Assembly (NCBI RefSeq): GCF_029223185.1
Contig: NZ_JARHUG010000006.1
Location: 124,001 to 188,000 of the forward strand
DNA: 64,000 nucleotides
Source of the DNA: Aliiglaciecola sp. CAU 1673
Lineage (GTDB): Bacteria > Pseudomonadota > Gammaproteobacteria > Enterobacterales > Alteromonadaceae
Direction: 5' to 3'
This document shows positions 47,097-56,269 of the stretch, piece after piece. A program made the position numbers and the translations under genes. The notes beneath the pieces were generated by a model. That model saw nothing but the letters and a program-made list of their open reading frames with translations. It ran no database searches and was not told the origin of the DNA. Each line of letters begins with the position of its first letter. Position 1 is the first letter of the stretch.

Positions 47097-49370
47097 TCAT
47101 GGGCGTTGTTGGTGCGTTAAGTACCTTTCGCACGTTTGATACAAGGCTTGCATATCGATGGGTTTGGCGACGTGATCAGTAAAGCCAACTTCACAATAAT
47201 ACTTAACATCGGTATCCATCACATTGGCTGTTAAGGCGACAATAGGAATATCCGGATAGTGCTTCTTGATTATTGCGCAGGCTTGGATGCCATCCATCAC
47301 CGGCATCTGAATATCCATAAAAATCAAATCAAAAACTTCATCTGCTGTTTTATCTACCGCTTCCTGCCCATTGTTTGTTACCACAACATGCGCCTCCGTT
47401 GCTTCCATCATAGAGGTAAAAATCATCTGATTGATTTCGTTGTCCTCTGCCAGCAATATCTTTTTGCCAGCCAGCATTGGCGCTTTTACTTTGGTTGGCT
47501 GTGATCTGTGGTCGGTTATCTCTGAATGACTAAGGGGTAACTTAACCTGAACAGTTGTGCCCTGATTGGGCTTACTTTTAATGTCGATTTCACCGCCCAT
47601 CATTTCAACCAGACTTCGACAAATAGCCAGGCCTAACCCCGTTCCTCCATATTTCCTGGTAGTGGAGTTATTGGCTTGTTCAAAACGCTCGAAAACACGT
47701 GATACTGCATCCTCTGTCATTCCTATCCCGGTGTCTTCAACGACCAACAATAAAACGCCTTGCTTATCTGCATCGGCAGTGAGTGTGACACTTCCTCGTT
47801 CAGTAAACTTGATCGCGTTAGAAGCAAGATTTAGCAAAATTTGTCTGACACGGACCGGATCCCCTAACCAGCCATCGCGATATCCCGTCCCTTTGACTAT
47901 GCGCAACTCAATGGCTTTTCTTTCTGCCTCTGAATGCAAAGAGTTATAAACAGACTTAATGATTTTGTCGCTGCTGAAAGGTACCTGTTCCAGTACTAAC
48001 TTACCGGCTTCTATTTTGGAGATATCCAGAATGTCGTTGATGATGGTTAGCAACAGTTTTGATGAATACATCGCATTGGCCAGCAACTTAGATGCTTCAT
48101 CTGTTTGCGGCATTTTTTGCAATAATTGCAGCGTACCCATTACGCCATTCATGGGGGTTCTTATCTCATGACTCATGTTTGCTAGAAACAATGACTTGGC
48201 GGCATTGGCTTGTTCCGCCTTTTGCCTTGAACTCTCTAATTCAAGCTTTTGCTGTGAGAGTAACCTGAGGTTTTCCTGCAAATGTTTATTGGTCGTTTCG
48301 AGTTTTTTAGTTTGTTGTTTTACGGTGTGCTTTAAACGGGAATTAAACCTTGCTTGAACCACTGCATAACCGGTTGCCAACAAGAGGATGGACAGTCCGA
48401 TGTACAACAGACGCAGATCTAACAAACGACTTTTTGCTTCATACTCATGCAGCAACAACCCATCTATAGAGCCATTGTCCGGCGCCATTTTTAAATCTTT
48501 GTAAGTTTGCGCAATTCGTGCAAAACGATCTTCAAAAACGGTACCGATGGCAACCAACTTGGGTCTGATGATAGTTTCAGTCACTCTGGCTTCTTTTAAA
48601 ACAGACTCAACAGATGCCTTCGGGGTGTATTTTTCGACCAGCAGTTCAGCCATTTCCTGTTGATTTTCTAAAGCGTATTGCCAGCCCCGCCTTGTCGCAT
48701 CGACAAAGCGCTTTACTCCTGCCAGGTCACTTCTCACTCTAGCCTCTGTCGTAAACAGTAAGTCGCCATAAAAATCAATGCCATAACTAGCCGGATCAAT
48801 GATGTTCAGGTCGATTTTTCGGTTTCTATACTTAATCGGTTGATTAGAAAGATAGGCTGACATGACGTCGGCTGTGCCATTGGTAAGCGCCCAGTCATCG
48901 AAGTTGTGTGGCACATACTCATAGTCATTCTCATCAATGCCAAACATCACCATCAGCGCCTGCAAAGATGCATCATCAACGTTGCGCTGAAACATTACTT
49001 TCTTGCCCACCAGATCATAGGGACTTTTAATATTTAGCTCTGACGTGGAAATGAAAACCAATGGACTCGTTTGGAAAATGGTGGTGGCAATGACCAGTGG
49101 TTTGTCATTTAAGCGTTGAAGTACCAAAGAAGAGTCTGCGACACCAAAATCAGCTTTCCCGGCTAATACATCGGCGGCGGCACTGGAGTTAATGTCTCTT
49201 TCCCTGATTTCAACGTCGAATCCGGCCTCCTTATAAAAGCCCTTTTCTTTTGCTGCGTAAAAACCGGCAAACTGAAATTGATGAAACCACTTCAATTGCA
49301 GGACGACTTTTTCCTGGGCGAAGGCAAAAAGAGGTTGGAGAAGCAATATAAGTATCAGGGTACGGCGCAT
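47097..49370 (-). CDS. Hybrid histidine kinase with fused NMT1/ThiY-like sensor
   Basis: A 757-residue protein: signal peptide (1-18), periplasmic NMT1-type binding domain (about 20-275; LQLKWFHQFQFAGFYAAKEKGFYKEAGFDVEI resembles thiamine-precursor and nitrate/sulfonate binding proteins), one membrane span (about 320-340), a coiled coil, HisKA with His401 (MSHEIRTPMNG), HATPase with N box Asn518, DTGIG and GGTGLGLAI, and a receiver with Asp686 (FMDIQMPVMDG) and Lys736. The ligand may be a pyrimidine-type precursor (inference). No output regulator lies next to it. Confidence 0.9.
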   Translation of the reverse strand: MRRTLILILLLQPLFAFAQEKVVLQLKWFHQFQFAGFYAAKEKGFYKEAGFDVEIRERDINSSAAADVLAGKADFGVADSSLVLQRLNDKPLVIATTIFQTSPLVFISTSELNIKSPYDLVGKKVMFQRNVDDASLQALMVMFGIDENDYEYVPHNFDDWALTNGTADVMSAYLSNQPIKYRNRKIDLNIIDPASYGIDFYGDLLFTTEARVRSDLAGVKRFVDATRRGWQYALENQQEMAELLVEKYTPKASVESVLKEARVTETIIRPKLVAIGTVFEDRFARIAQTYKDLKMAPDNGSIDGLLLHEYEAKSRLLDLRLLYIGLSILLLATGYAVVQARFNSRLKHTVKQQTKKLETTNKHLQENLRLLSQQKLELESSRQKAEQANAAKSLFLANMSHEIRTPMNGVMGTLQLLQKMPQTDEASKLLANAMYSSKLLLTIINDILDISKIEAGKLVLEQVPFSSDKIIKSVYNSLHSEAERKAIELRIVKGTGYRDGWLGDPVRVRQILLNLASNAIKFTERGSVTLTADADKQGVLLLVVEDTGIGMTEDAVSRVFERFEQANNSTTRKYGGTGLGLAICRSLVEMMGGEIDIKSKPNQGTTVQVKLPLSHSEITDHRSQPTKVKAPMLAGKKILLAEDNEINQMIFTSMMEATEAHVVVTNNGQEAVDKTADEVFDLIFMDIQMPVMDGIQACAIIKKHYPDIPIVALTANVMDTDVKYYCEVGFTDHVAKPIDMQALYQTCERYLTHQQRP

Positions 49371-49507
49371 TGCAAAATTTAATTGTTAAATTTATTCAAA
49401 TGACTATAGCCAACTAAACCACGATACCCTGGCTAATCATCGACTTATTGAGTAAACCGAAAACTAAATGGCTCGTTGACAGAATAAATAGGTCGGTCGC
49501 TTACACC

Positions 49508-49735
49508 TCAACGCCCCCACACATGAAACGCATTCAGATACAGCCGTTCCACTTTTTCGCGGGCCCAAGGCGTGCGGCGCAGAAACTTCAGACTGGATTT
49601 AACCGAGGGCTCATGGCTAAAGCAATTAATGGGCACGGCCTTGGCCATTTCTTCCCAGCCCAGTTCTTTTTCCAGGCGCACCAGCATTTGTTCCAGGGTA
49701 ATGCCGTGCAGGGGGTTATTAGTTTGTGTGCTCAT
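49508..49735 (-). CDS. DUF2132 (VF530-like) DNA-binding protein
   Basis: A 75-residue protein containing the family block [15 protein letters not shown], then [38 protein letters not shown]. The homologue VF530 of Vibrio fischeri has a solved structure and was proposed to bind DNA. ATG 49735 is preferred over GTG 49744. It is convergent with nothing and lies opposite the spurious 5' extension of the AraC gene. Confidence 0.9.
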   Translation of the reverse strand: MSTQTNNPLHGITLEQMLVRLEKELGWEEMAKAVPINCFSHEPSVKSSLKFLRRTPWAREKVERLYLNAFHVWGR

Positions 49736-49867
49736 ACTGTCCACAATAAAAAGGAGAGCGTTCTTTATATCAATATACTTGCAGATTGGGTACAGCCTGT
49801 TTCCTTAAACTTGGCACTCGGCATTGCTGGGTGTAGCCTAAAGCAATACATAACCTTATCAGACATT

Positions 49868-50884
49868 GTGAATCAGACTCTCATCCCCAATGCTTTTGTG
49901 CGCTGGCATTGCCAGGCCTTGTTACAGCGTCGCTACGATATTCAGCCTTTGTTGAATACTCTGGGCATGCAGCTGAGTGATTTTGATAGTGACGGTTACC
50001 TCTTGCGAGCAGAGCAGTACGCCGCCCTGATTAAACAAGGCATCAAATTATTTGATGATGAAAGCTTTGGAGCAATGGACCCGCCTCTTCGCAACGGCAC
50101 TTTTGAGTTTATGGCCAGAGCCTGCCTGCATGCAGCCAACCTGGAAGAAGCCATACAGCGCATGCAACACTTTTTTTATTTGCTTGATCGTCCGCTTGCC
50201 TGGCAAGCCAGTCAAGTACAGTCACAAAACATACTGGAATTACAGACACCTGATAGTCAGACTCACAGTTATTTTGTTGCCTACTGGCTGGCGGTAGTAT
50301 GGCGTTTCCTGTGCTGGCTTATTGATACTCCGATCAAACTCAGCCGGGTTGAATTTGCTTTTTCCACACCAGATTTTGCTCATGAAATCAGACCTGTTTT
50401 TGCTGATTTGACGCATTACGGACAGTCGAAAAACGCCCTGTATTTTGCTAAAAGCTTTCTGACCTTGCCTGTGAAGCAAACGCCGAGAAGTCTTCAAACA
50501 TATCTGATCAATGTCCCCGAATGCCTGTTAAGTCACTACAAACAGGACCTGAGCGTTGCAAGGCGAATTCGGGAGTATCTAGAATCTTTGCCAGATTTGT
50601 CCCAAGCGCAATTGGGAACAACGGCGGCGCGGTTTAATTGCAGTGAACAAACCTTGATTCGCGCTCTTCGCCAAGAGCAGCAAAAATTCAGCGATATCCG
50701 TGACAAGATCCGCAAGCAACGTGCAGGTTACCTTTTGCTGACCACCGACCTCAGTGTTTCACATATCGCCCATCGTTTAGGTTTTAGTGAAACCAGTGCC
50801 TTTCACCGCTGTTTTCGTAAATGGCATGGACAGACACCCCAACAATTCAGACAGGCTAGCGGCCAGTCCACAACAACAATGTAG
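49868..50884 (+). CDS. AraC-family regulator of the acyl-CoA operon
   Basis: A 338-residue regulator of the arabinose-binding-domain subgroup (OruR/ArgR-like length). The N-terminal domain runs from about residue 1 to 190 (VRWHCQALLQRRYDIQPLLNTLGM, then GTFEFMARACLHAANLEEAIQRMQHFFYLL). The C-terminal AraC domain contains STLSV-type helix LTTDLSVSHIAHRLGFSETSAFHRCFRKWHGQTPQQFR. The frame is open much further upstream, over the DUF2132 gene on the other strand, but similarity begins near GTG 49868, for which no ribosome binding site is obvious. It precedes a five-gene acyl-CoA operon and is the likely activator. Confidence 0.82.
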   Translation: MNQTLIPNAFVRWHCQALLQRRYDIQPLLNTLGMQLSDFDSDGYLLRAEQYAALIKQGIKLFDDESFGAMDPPLRNGTFEFMARACLHAANLEEAIQRMQHFFYLLDRPLAWQASQVQSQNILELQTPDSQTHSYFVAYWLAVVWRFLCWLIDTPIKLSRVEFAFSTPDFAHEIRPVFADLTHYGQSKNALYFAKSFLTLPVKQTPRSLQTYLINVPECLLSHYKQDLSVARRIREYLESLPDLSQAQLGTTAARFNCSEQTLIRALRQEQQKFSDIRDKIRKQRAGYLLLTTDLSVSHIAHRLGFSETSAFHRCFRKWHGQTPQQFRQASGQSTTTM

Positions 50885-50894
50885 ATACTCTGGC

Positions 50895-50953
50895 TGACAG
50901 TTCTGTCGAAAGCCACTCAATCTGACAGTTTTTGCCACTAACTTGATAGTTTC
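50895..50953 (+). promoter_or_regulatory. Direct repeats before the acyl-CoA operon
   Basis: TGACAGTTCT (50895), TGACAGTTTT (50923) and TGATAGTTTC (50944). The last two start 21 bp apart, which is two helical turns, and their similarity extends into the following bases (TTGCCA versus CCAACC). Tandem half-sites with this spacing are typical of AraC-family operators. Confidence 0.5.
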
Positions 50954-51023
50954 CAACCTATGCCAGGTTCAAAGGCTGACTAGAATAATCGCTAGCTTAT
51001 GATTCTCAGATAAGGGATTGTCA

Positions 51024-52229
51024 ATGCAACAGGCCTATATCCTCGATGCCATCCGCACCCCCAGAGGGCGAGGCAAGCCCGGTGGCGCACTTTACCAAGT
51101 TAAACCCATCAACCTTTTAAGCGACTTGCTGATAGAGCTGCAAAAGCGCAATGGCTTTAACAGTGCAGAAATAGACGACATTGTGATGGGCTGTGTGACC
51201 CCCATAGGCGAGCAGGGCGCCGATATCGCAAAAACAGCGGCTCTCGTGGCCGGATGGCATGAAAATAATGCCGGGGTCACCATCAACCGCTTCTGCGCTT
51301 CCGGTTTGGAGGCGGTCAATATGGCGGCCATGAAGATCCGCTCCGGCTGGGAGCAACTGGTAGTCGCCGGCGGCGTCGAGTCCATGTCGCGGGTGCCCAT
51401 GGGCAGTGATGGTGGTGCCTGGGCCCAAGATCCACAAACCAGCTTCACTACCCGTTTTGTACCGCAGGGTGTCGGCGCCGATTTAATAGCCACGTTGCAG
51501 GGCTACAGCCGCACACAATTGGATGAATTTGCCATGCAATCCCATCAAAAGGCCGCCGCAGCCTGGCAGTGCGACGCTTTTGCCCGCTCGGTGGTGCCGG
51601 TGCGCGATAGCCTGGGCAATGTCCTGCTTGGCAAAGATGAACTCATTCGTCCCGACGCCAGCTTGCAAAGCCTTGGTGCCCTTAAACCTTCATTCGCTGC
51701 TTTAGGGGATATGGGCTTTGATGCCTTAACCAAGCAAAAATATCCGCAAGTAGAACGTATTGCCCATCTGCACACCCCCGGCAATTCATCCGGCATCGTC
51801 GATGGTGCGGCGGCGGTGTTGATTGGCAGCGAACAAATGGCCCATAAATACGATTTAAAACCACGGGCCAGAGTATTAGCCACGGCGTTGGTGGGCACCG
51901 ATCCGACTATTATGCTGACCGGGCCTGGTCCCGCTGCACAAAAGGCACTGGCCCTGGCGGGCCTGGAGGCAAAGGATATCGACTTGTTTGAAGTCAATGA
52001 AGCCTTTGCTTCGGTAGTACTGCGCTTTATCGACGATCTCAAAGTCGATCCTGCCAAAGTTAATGTAAACGGCGGCGCCATTGCCATGGGCCATCCTCTG
52101 GGGGCCACCGGCGCCATGATCCTGGGGACCTTGTTGGATGAACTGGAAGTGCGCGGCGACAAACTGGGGCTGGCTTGTCTTTGTGTAGGCGGCGGCATGG
52201 GTATTGCCACTATTATCGAGCGGTTGTAG
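51024..52229 (+). CDS. Acetyl-CoA C-acyltransferase (thiolase)
   Basis: A 401-residue thiolase that cleaves 3-ketoacyl-CoA. The nucleophile Cys91 lies in NRFCASGLEAVNMAA. The C-terminal GGAIAMGHPLGATGAM (His) and CLCVGGGMGIA (Cys) complete the active site, and NEAFA with surrounding residues is conserved. ATG 51024 is preceded by AAGGGA at 6 nt. First gene of the five-gene operon. Compared with fadA, it is adjacent to but transcribed before the FadB-like gene, the reverse of enterobacterial fadBA. Confidence 0.92.
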   Translation: MQQAYILDAIRTPRGRGKPGGALYQVKPINLLSDLLIELQKRNGFNSAEIDDIVMGCVTPIGEQGADIAKTAALVAGWHENNAGVTINRFCASGLEAVNMAAMKIRSGWEQLVVAGGVESMSRVPMGSDGGAWAQDPQTSFTTRFVPQGVGADLIATLQGYSRTQLDEFAMQSHQKAAAAWQCDAFARSVVPVRDSLGNVLLGKDELIRPDASLQSLGALKPSFAALGDMGFDALTKQKYPQVERIAHLHTPGNSSGIVDGAAAVLIGSEQMAHKYDLKPRARVLATALVGTDPTIMLTGPGPAAQKALALAGLEAKDIDLFEVNEAFASVVLRFIDDLKVDPAKVNVNGGAIAMGHPLGATGAMILGTLLDELEVRGDKLGLACLCVGGGMGIATIIERL

Positions 52230-52238
52230 GAGAAGGAC

Positions 52239-54407
52239 ATGTACATGCACATGAAACATATCAAGCTCTCTGTGGATGAACACAATATCCTGCATCTGAC
52301 CTTTGACCGTGCCAATTCACCCGTAATTTTAATCGATCCGGCATTTTGCCAGGCCTTTTCCGCTGCGGTGGAGCAGGCGCTTAGCGGACCCTGTGTGGGC
52401 GTTATCCTACGGTCGGCGAAAAGTACTTATTTTGCCGGTGGCGATATCGACTTGCTGTACGCCACCAACAAGGACAACAGCGATGCCTTAAGTACCATGT
52501 TGGCTCAGCTGAAAGCCGCTATCCGCCGTTTGGAATGCGGTGGTAAGCCGGTGGTAGCCTGCATCAATGGCGCCGCACTGGGCGGTGGTTTTGAGCTGGC
52601 GTTGGGCACACACCGCCGACTTGTTGTAGATGATCCCCGAATCCGACTCGGGCTGCCGGAAGTTAATCTTGGTCTGCTGCCAGGGGCAGGCGGTTTGACC
52701 CGGATGGTCCGTATGCTGGGTTTGACTACAGCCATGCCTTATTTAACCGAGGGGAAATTGCTCGACCCGCAACAGGCGCTGCAAGCCCAATGGGTGCATC
52801 AGTTAGCCGATAATCAGGATGAGATGTTGCGGGAAGCCAGTCAGTGGATCTTGAGTCATCCGCAGATAGCGGCGCCTTATAGTGGTAAAGAAGACTGGAT
52901 CCCGGGCGGCAGGCCAAACGATCCTAAGCTGGCTTCGGCCATTTCTGTGGCACCGGCTATGCTACGCCAAGCTACCCGCGGCAACCTGCCTGCACCTGAG
53001 GCCATTCTATGCGCCATGGTCGAAGGGGCGATGGTGGATTTTGACAGCGCCTGTCGCATTGAAAGACGCTATTTTATGCAGTTGGCACAGGGGGCCGTGA
53101 GTAAGAATCTGATCAATACCTTTTGGTATGGACAAAATGCCCTGAAATCGGGCTTCAGAAGGCCCTCCGCTGAAAAGCCTTGCGCTGAACGGCGTCAGTT
53201 CACAAAAGTGGGTGTGCTCGGTGCCGGGATGATGGGGGCCGGTATTGCCTGGGCCTGTGCCAGTAAGGGCATTGAGGTGGTGCTTAAAGATCAGAGCATC
53301 GAGCAGGCCGATAAGGGCAAAGACTATAGCCGCGCTCTTTGTGAAAAAGCCAAGGCCAGTGGAAAGCTGTCAGCCGACGATGCCGAAGCGCTGCTGGCAA
53401 GAATTCATACCCGTGCCGAGGCCTTGGATCTCTGTGACTGTGAGTTAGTGATTGAGGCGGTATTTGAAGATCGCGAGGTTAAACGTCAGGTCATCGAGCA
53501 GGCCGAAAGCGTATTGTCAGAATCAGCCATTTTTGCCTCCAATACCTCCACTTTGCCCATCGGCAGCTTGGCTAAGTATGCCAAACGCCCCGCACAATTT
53601 GTCGGTCTGCACTTCTTTTCGCCGGTGGATAAGATGCCTTTGGTGGAGATTATCCGTGGCGAACAGACTAGTGACGACACCCTGGCCGGTGCCTATGATC
53701 TTGCTGTGCAACTGGGGAAAACCCCGATTGTGGTTAACGATGGACGTGGCTTTTTCACCTCCAGGGTCTTTGCCGCCTTTGTCAAAGAAGGCATTGCCAT
53801 GTTGCAGGATGCCCCGCCTGCACTTATCGAAAATGCGGCCTATCTGTGTGGTTTTCCAGTGGGGCCCTTGGCGGTTTCCGATGAGGTCAGCCTGTCGCTG
53901 TTCGCCCGAATCAAGCAACAGACTCATACTGATCTAGCTGCAAACGGACAAAGTGCGCCAAGTCATGCTGCCGATAATATTATCGATAAAATGCTTAACC
54001 TTAGCCGCAGCGGGCGCAGTGCAGGCAAAGGCTTCTACGACTATCCAAAAGACGCCGAGAAACAGCTTTGGCCGCTGCTAAGTCAGACCTTTTTAGACGG
54101 TGAAGGTTATCTTCGTTTAGAAGAGGCCAAAGACAGATTACTGTGCATTATGGCCCTGGAGACCGTGCGTATTCTGGAAGAGGGCGTACTGCAATCGGTG
54201 GCCGAGGCCAATCTTGGCGCCATTATGGGCTTAGGTTTCCCGGTGTGGACCGGCGGCCCGTTGCAGTTTATCAATTATCTGGGCGTGGCTGAATTTGTGC
54301 GCCGCTGCGACAGCTTAAGTCGTCGCTATGGTCAGCGCTTTGAGCCTACACAGAAGCTTCGCGCCATGGCTGATGCCGGTCAGCAGTTTATGGTGGAAAA
54401 GCCGTGA
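52239..54407 (+). CDS. Bifunctional enoyl-CoA hydratase / 3-hydroxyacyl-CoA dehydrogenase (FadB/FadJ-like)
   Basis: A 722-residue beta-oxidation enzyme. The crotonase domain (1-190) has catalytic Glu119 (GGGFELALG) and Glu141 (LPEVNLGLLPGAGG), and an oxyanion-forming FAGGDI. The NAD-binding domain begins at GVLGAGMMGAGIAWA (GAGMMG at 328-333), with GLHFFSPVDKMPLVEII, NDGRGFFTSRV and a duplicated C-terminal domain (SAGKGFYDY; GAIMGLGFPVWTGGP). All residues for both activities are present. AGGAGAAGG precedes ATG 52239. It overlaps the next gene by 4 nt. Confidence 0.93.
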   Translation: MYMHMKHIKLSVDEHNILHLTFDRANSPVILIDPAFCQAFSAAVEQALSGPCVGVILRSAKSTYFAGGDIDLLYATNKDNSDALSTMLAQLKAAIRRLECGGKPVVACINGAALGGGFELALGTHRRLVVDDPRIRLGLPEVNLGLLPGAGGLTRMVRMLGLTTAMPYLTEGKLLDPQQALQAQWVHQLADNQDEMLREASQWILSHPQIAAPYSGKEDWIPGGRPNDPKLASAISVAPAMLRQATRGNLPAPEAILCAMVEGAMVDFDSACRIERRYFMQLAQGAVSKNLINTFWYGQNALKSGFRRPSAEKPCAERRQFTKVGVLGAGMMGAGIAWACASKGIEVVLKDQSIEQADKGKDYSRALCEKAKASGKLSADDAEALLARIHTRAEALDLCDCELVIEAVFEDREVKRQVIEQAESVLSESAIFASNTSTLPIGSLAKYAKRPAQFVGLHFFSPVDKMPLVEIIRGEQTSDDTLAGAYDLAVQLGKTPIVVNDGRGFFTSRVFAAFVKEGIAMLQDAPPALIENAAYLCGFPVGPLAVSDEVSLSLFARIKQQTHTDLAANGQSAPSHAADNIIDKMLNLSRSGRSAGKGFYDYPKDAEKQLWPLLSQTFLDGEGYLRLEEAKDRLLCIMALETVRILEEGVLQSVAEANLGAIMGLGFPVWTGGPLQFINYLGVAEFVRRCDSLSRRYGQRFEPTQKLRAMADAGQQFMVEKP

Positions 54408-55624
54408 CTCTGCATAGCGTGAATGGGGTGAATAAACCCAAAGGCCCGCTGGAGGGGATACGCATTCTGGATTTCTCCACCTTGCTGCCTGGGCCCTATG
54501 CCACCATGATCCTTGCCGATATGGGCGCCCATGTGATTAGAGTAGTCGCCCCCGAGAGGCCCGATCAGGTGGAAAGCCTGCCACCTTTTGTCGAGGTAAA
54601 GGGCAAAAAGACCAGCGTCGCTCATCTATATCTGAATCGAAATAAGCGCAGTATTGCCTTGGATTTGAAGGTGCCGGAGAGTGTCAGCGCGGTGAAAAAA
54701 CTGCTGGTACAGTCGGATGTATTGATTGAGCAGTTTCGCCCCGGTGTGATGGCTAAATTCGGTTTGGCCTATGAGGATCTGAAAACCACCTATCCGGGAT
54801 TGGTCTATTGCTCCTTGACCGGTTTTGGTCAAACCGGCAGCCACGCTAAGCGCGCCGGGCACGATATTAACTATCTGGCGTTAAGCGGACTTGCCAGTTA
54901 CAGCGGAAGAAAAGAGACCGGTCCGGTGTTAAGTGGTGCGCAGGTGGCGGATTTGGCCGGTGGTGCGCAGCAAGCGGTGATGGCGATTCTGGCGGCACTG
55001 CTGGCGCGGACAACCAGCGGACAGGGGCAACATCTGGATATCAGTATGACAGATGGGGCTTTTGCCCTGAATGCGCTTTTTGGTGCCTGCGCCCTTGGCA
55101 CTGATACACCGCCTGCAACTGGCGGTACTTTGTTAAACGGCGGCAGCCATTATGACTATTACCAAACTGGTGATGGCCGTTATCTGGCTGTCGGTGCTCT
55201 TGAACCTAAGTTCCTGAGCGGGCTCTGTGAAGCCCTTAATCACCCGGAGTGGAAAACCTTAGGTGATCATTCTCCGGCAATGTTTAAAGCCTTACTTACA
55301 GAAGCTTTTAAGCAACATCCCCTTAGTTACTGGCAGGCGCTTTTTGCACCACTTGACATTTGTGTGGAGCCGGTGCTGGATTTTTGTGAAGCGGCAAGCT
55401 TAACGCTTGTTAGTGAAAGGCAAATGCTGTGGCCTTATCAAACTTGCGATGGGAAGGAAATCAAACAAATCGCCCCACCGCTTAAATTCGACGGCTGTGA
55501 ACCGCCTCGTCATACCGCAGTGCCAAGTGGTGCCGATAGCCAAGCCATATTAGCTGCGCTGGGATTCAGCGACAGTCAGATTCAAATTATGAGTCAACCC
55601 AGTAGGAGAACCTCCCTTGAATGA
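54404..55624 (+). CDS. CaiB/BaiF family protein, alpha-methylacyl-CoA racemase-like
   Basis: A 406-residue class III CoA-transferase-fold protein. The region GHDINYLALSG (His153), LSGAQVADLAGG (Asp183) and YLAVGALEPKF (Glu267) matches the catalytic set of alpha-methylacyl-CoA racemase (AMACR) rather than of the formyl/carnitine CoA-transferases. Racemases convert 2R- to 2S-methylacyl-CoA so that acyl-CoA dehydrogenases can act. The start is GTG 54404, overlapping the previous stop in GTGA. This gene points to methyl-branched substrates for the operon. Confidence 0.85.
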   Translation: MTLHSVNGVNKPKGPLEGIRILDFSTLLPGPYATMILADMGAHVIRVVAPERPDQVESLPPFVEVKGKKTSVAHLYLNRNKRSIALDLKVPESVSAVKKLLVQSDVLIEQFRPGVMAKFGLAYEDLKTTYPGLVYCSLTGFGQTGSHAKRAGHDINYLALSGLASYSGRKETGPVLSGAQVADLAGGAQQAVMAILAALLARTTSGQGQHLDISMTDGAFALNALFGACALGTDTPPATGGTLLNGGSHYDYYQTGDGRYLAVGALEPKFLSGLCEALNHPEWKTLGDHSPAMFKALLTEAFKQHPLSYWQALFAPLDICVEPVLDFCEAASLTLVSERQMLWPYQTCDGKEIKQIAPPLKFDGCEPPRHTAVPSGADSQAILAALGFSDSQIQIMSQPSRRTSLE

Positions 55625-56258
55625 GTACCTGGCACCAAGCCAATACTTTGATTTTGACCACCCCGATGTGCGGGCACTGGCCGTGCAGTTTACGAACAAT
55701 GATCCCAAGCAGAAAGCCATCGATATGTATTATTGGGTACGCGATGAAATTCGCTACAACCCCTATCTGGTGGTGGAAGGGGCTGACAGCTTCAAAGCCA
55801 GCTATTGTCTGCAGGACAGTGAAGGGTATTGTATTACCAAGGCCAGTTTGTTGATTGCCTTATGCCGTTTTCACGGTATTCCTGCGCGTATTGGTCTTTG
55901 CGATGTTAAAAACCATCTCTCCAACGATCGTCTCAGCCGATTGATTGGTAGCAATGTGTTTCCGATGCATGCCTATGCCGATCTTTATCTCAATGGCAAA
56001 TGGGTCAAAGCGACGCCTGCCTTTAATGTCTCCCTGTGTGAGAAGTTTGGTACTGCTGCCCTTGAGTTCGATGGCGAGCAAGACGCAATCTTCCAGGCTT
56101 TTACGCCCGATGGCCGCGCACATATGGAATATGTAAAGGATCATGGTACCTTTGCCGACATGCCGGTGGCGTTTATGTTGGCCTACCTAGAAAGCTGTTG
56201 TCCGGGACTGTTTGGTTCACAGGCAATACTAGGCCAGGCACTGGAACTGGAAAAATAA
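55617..56258 (+). CDS. Transglutaminase-like cysteine-hydrolase-fold protein
   Basis: A 213-residue protein of the transglutaminase-like superfamily. The nucleophile region SEGYCITKASLLIALCRFHGIPARIG (Cys72) and MHAYADLYLNGKWVKATP (His118) match the Cys-His pair. The third position, usually Asp, falls in a KATPAFN stretch, so the triad is atypical. The start is TTG 55617, with AGGAG 8 nt upstream, and the gene overlaps the racemase gene by 8 nt. Its presence in a beta-oxidation operon is unexpected: it could hydrolyse an amide of the substrate or modify an enzyme (inference). Confidence 0.8.
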   Translation: MNEYLAPSQYFDFDHPDVRALAVQFTNNDPKQKAIDMYYWVRDEIRYNPYLVVEGADSFKASYCLQDSEGYCITKASLLIALCRFHGIPARIGLCDVKNHLSNDRLSRLIGSNVFPMHAYADLYLNGKWVKATPAFNVSLCEKFGTAALEFDGEQDAIFQAFTPDGRAHMEYVKDHGTFADMPVAFMLAYLESCCPGLFGSQAILGQALELEK

Positions 56259-56269
56259 GGAAAAGATTG

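Noticed and set aside
49448-49867. Upstream in-frame extension of the AraC gene by about 140 codons
   Set aside because: It is antisense to the DUF2132 gene, which has clear family conservation, and adds no AraC-family sequence.
51024-54407. Identification of the thiolase and FadB-like genes as the housekeeping fadA/fadB
   Set aside because: The order is reversed relative to fadBA, and the racemase, transglutaminase-like and LCAD-like neighbours indicate a specialised operon, so the housekeeping symbols were not used.
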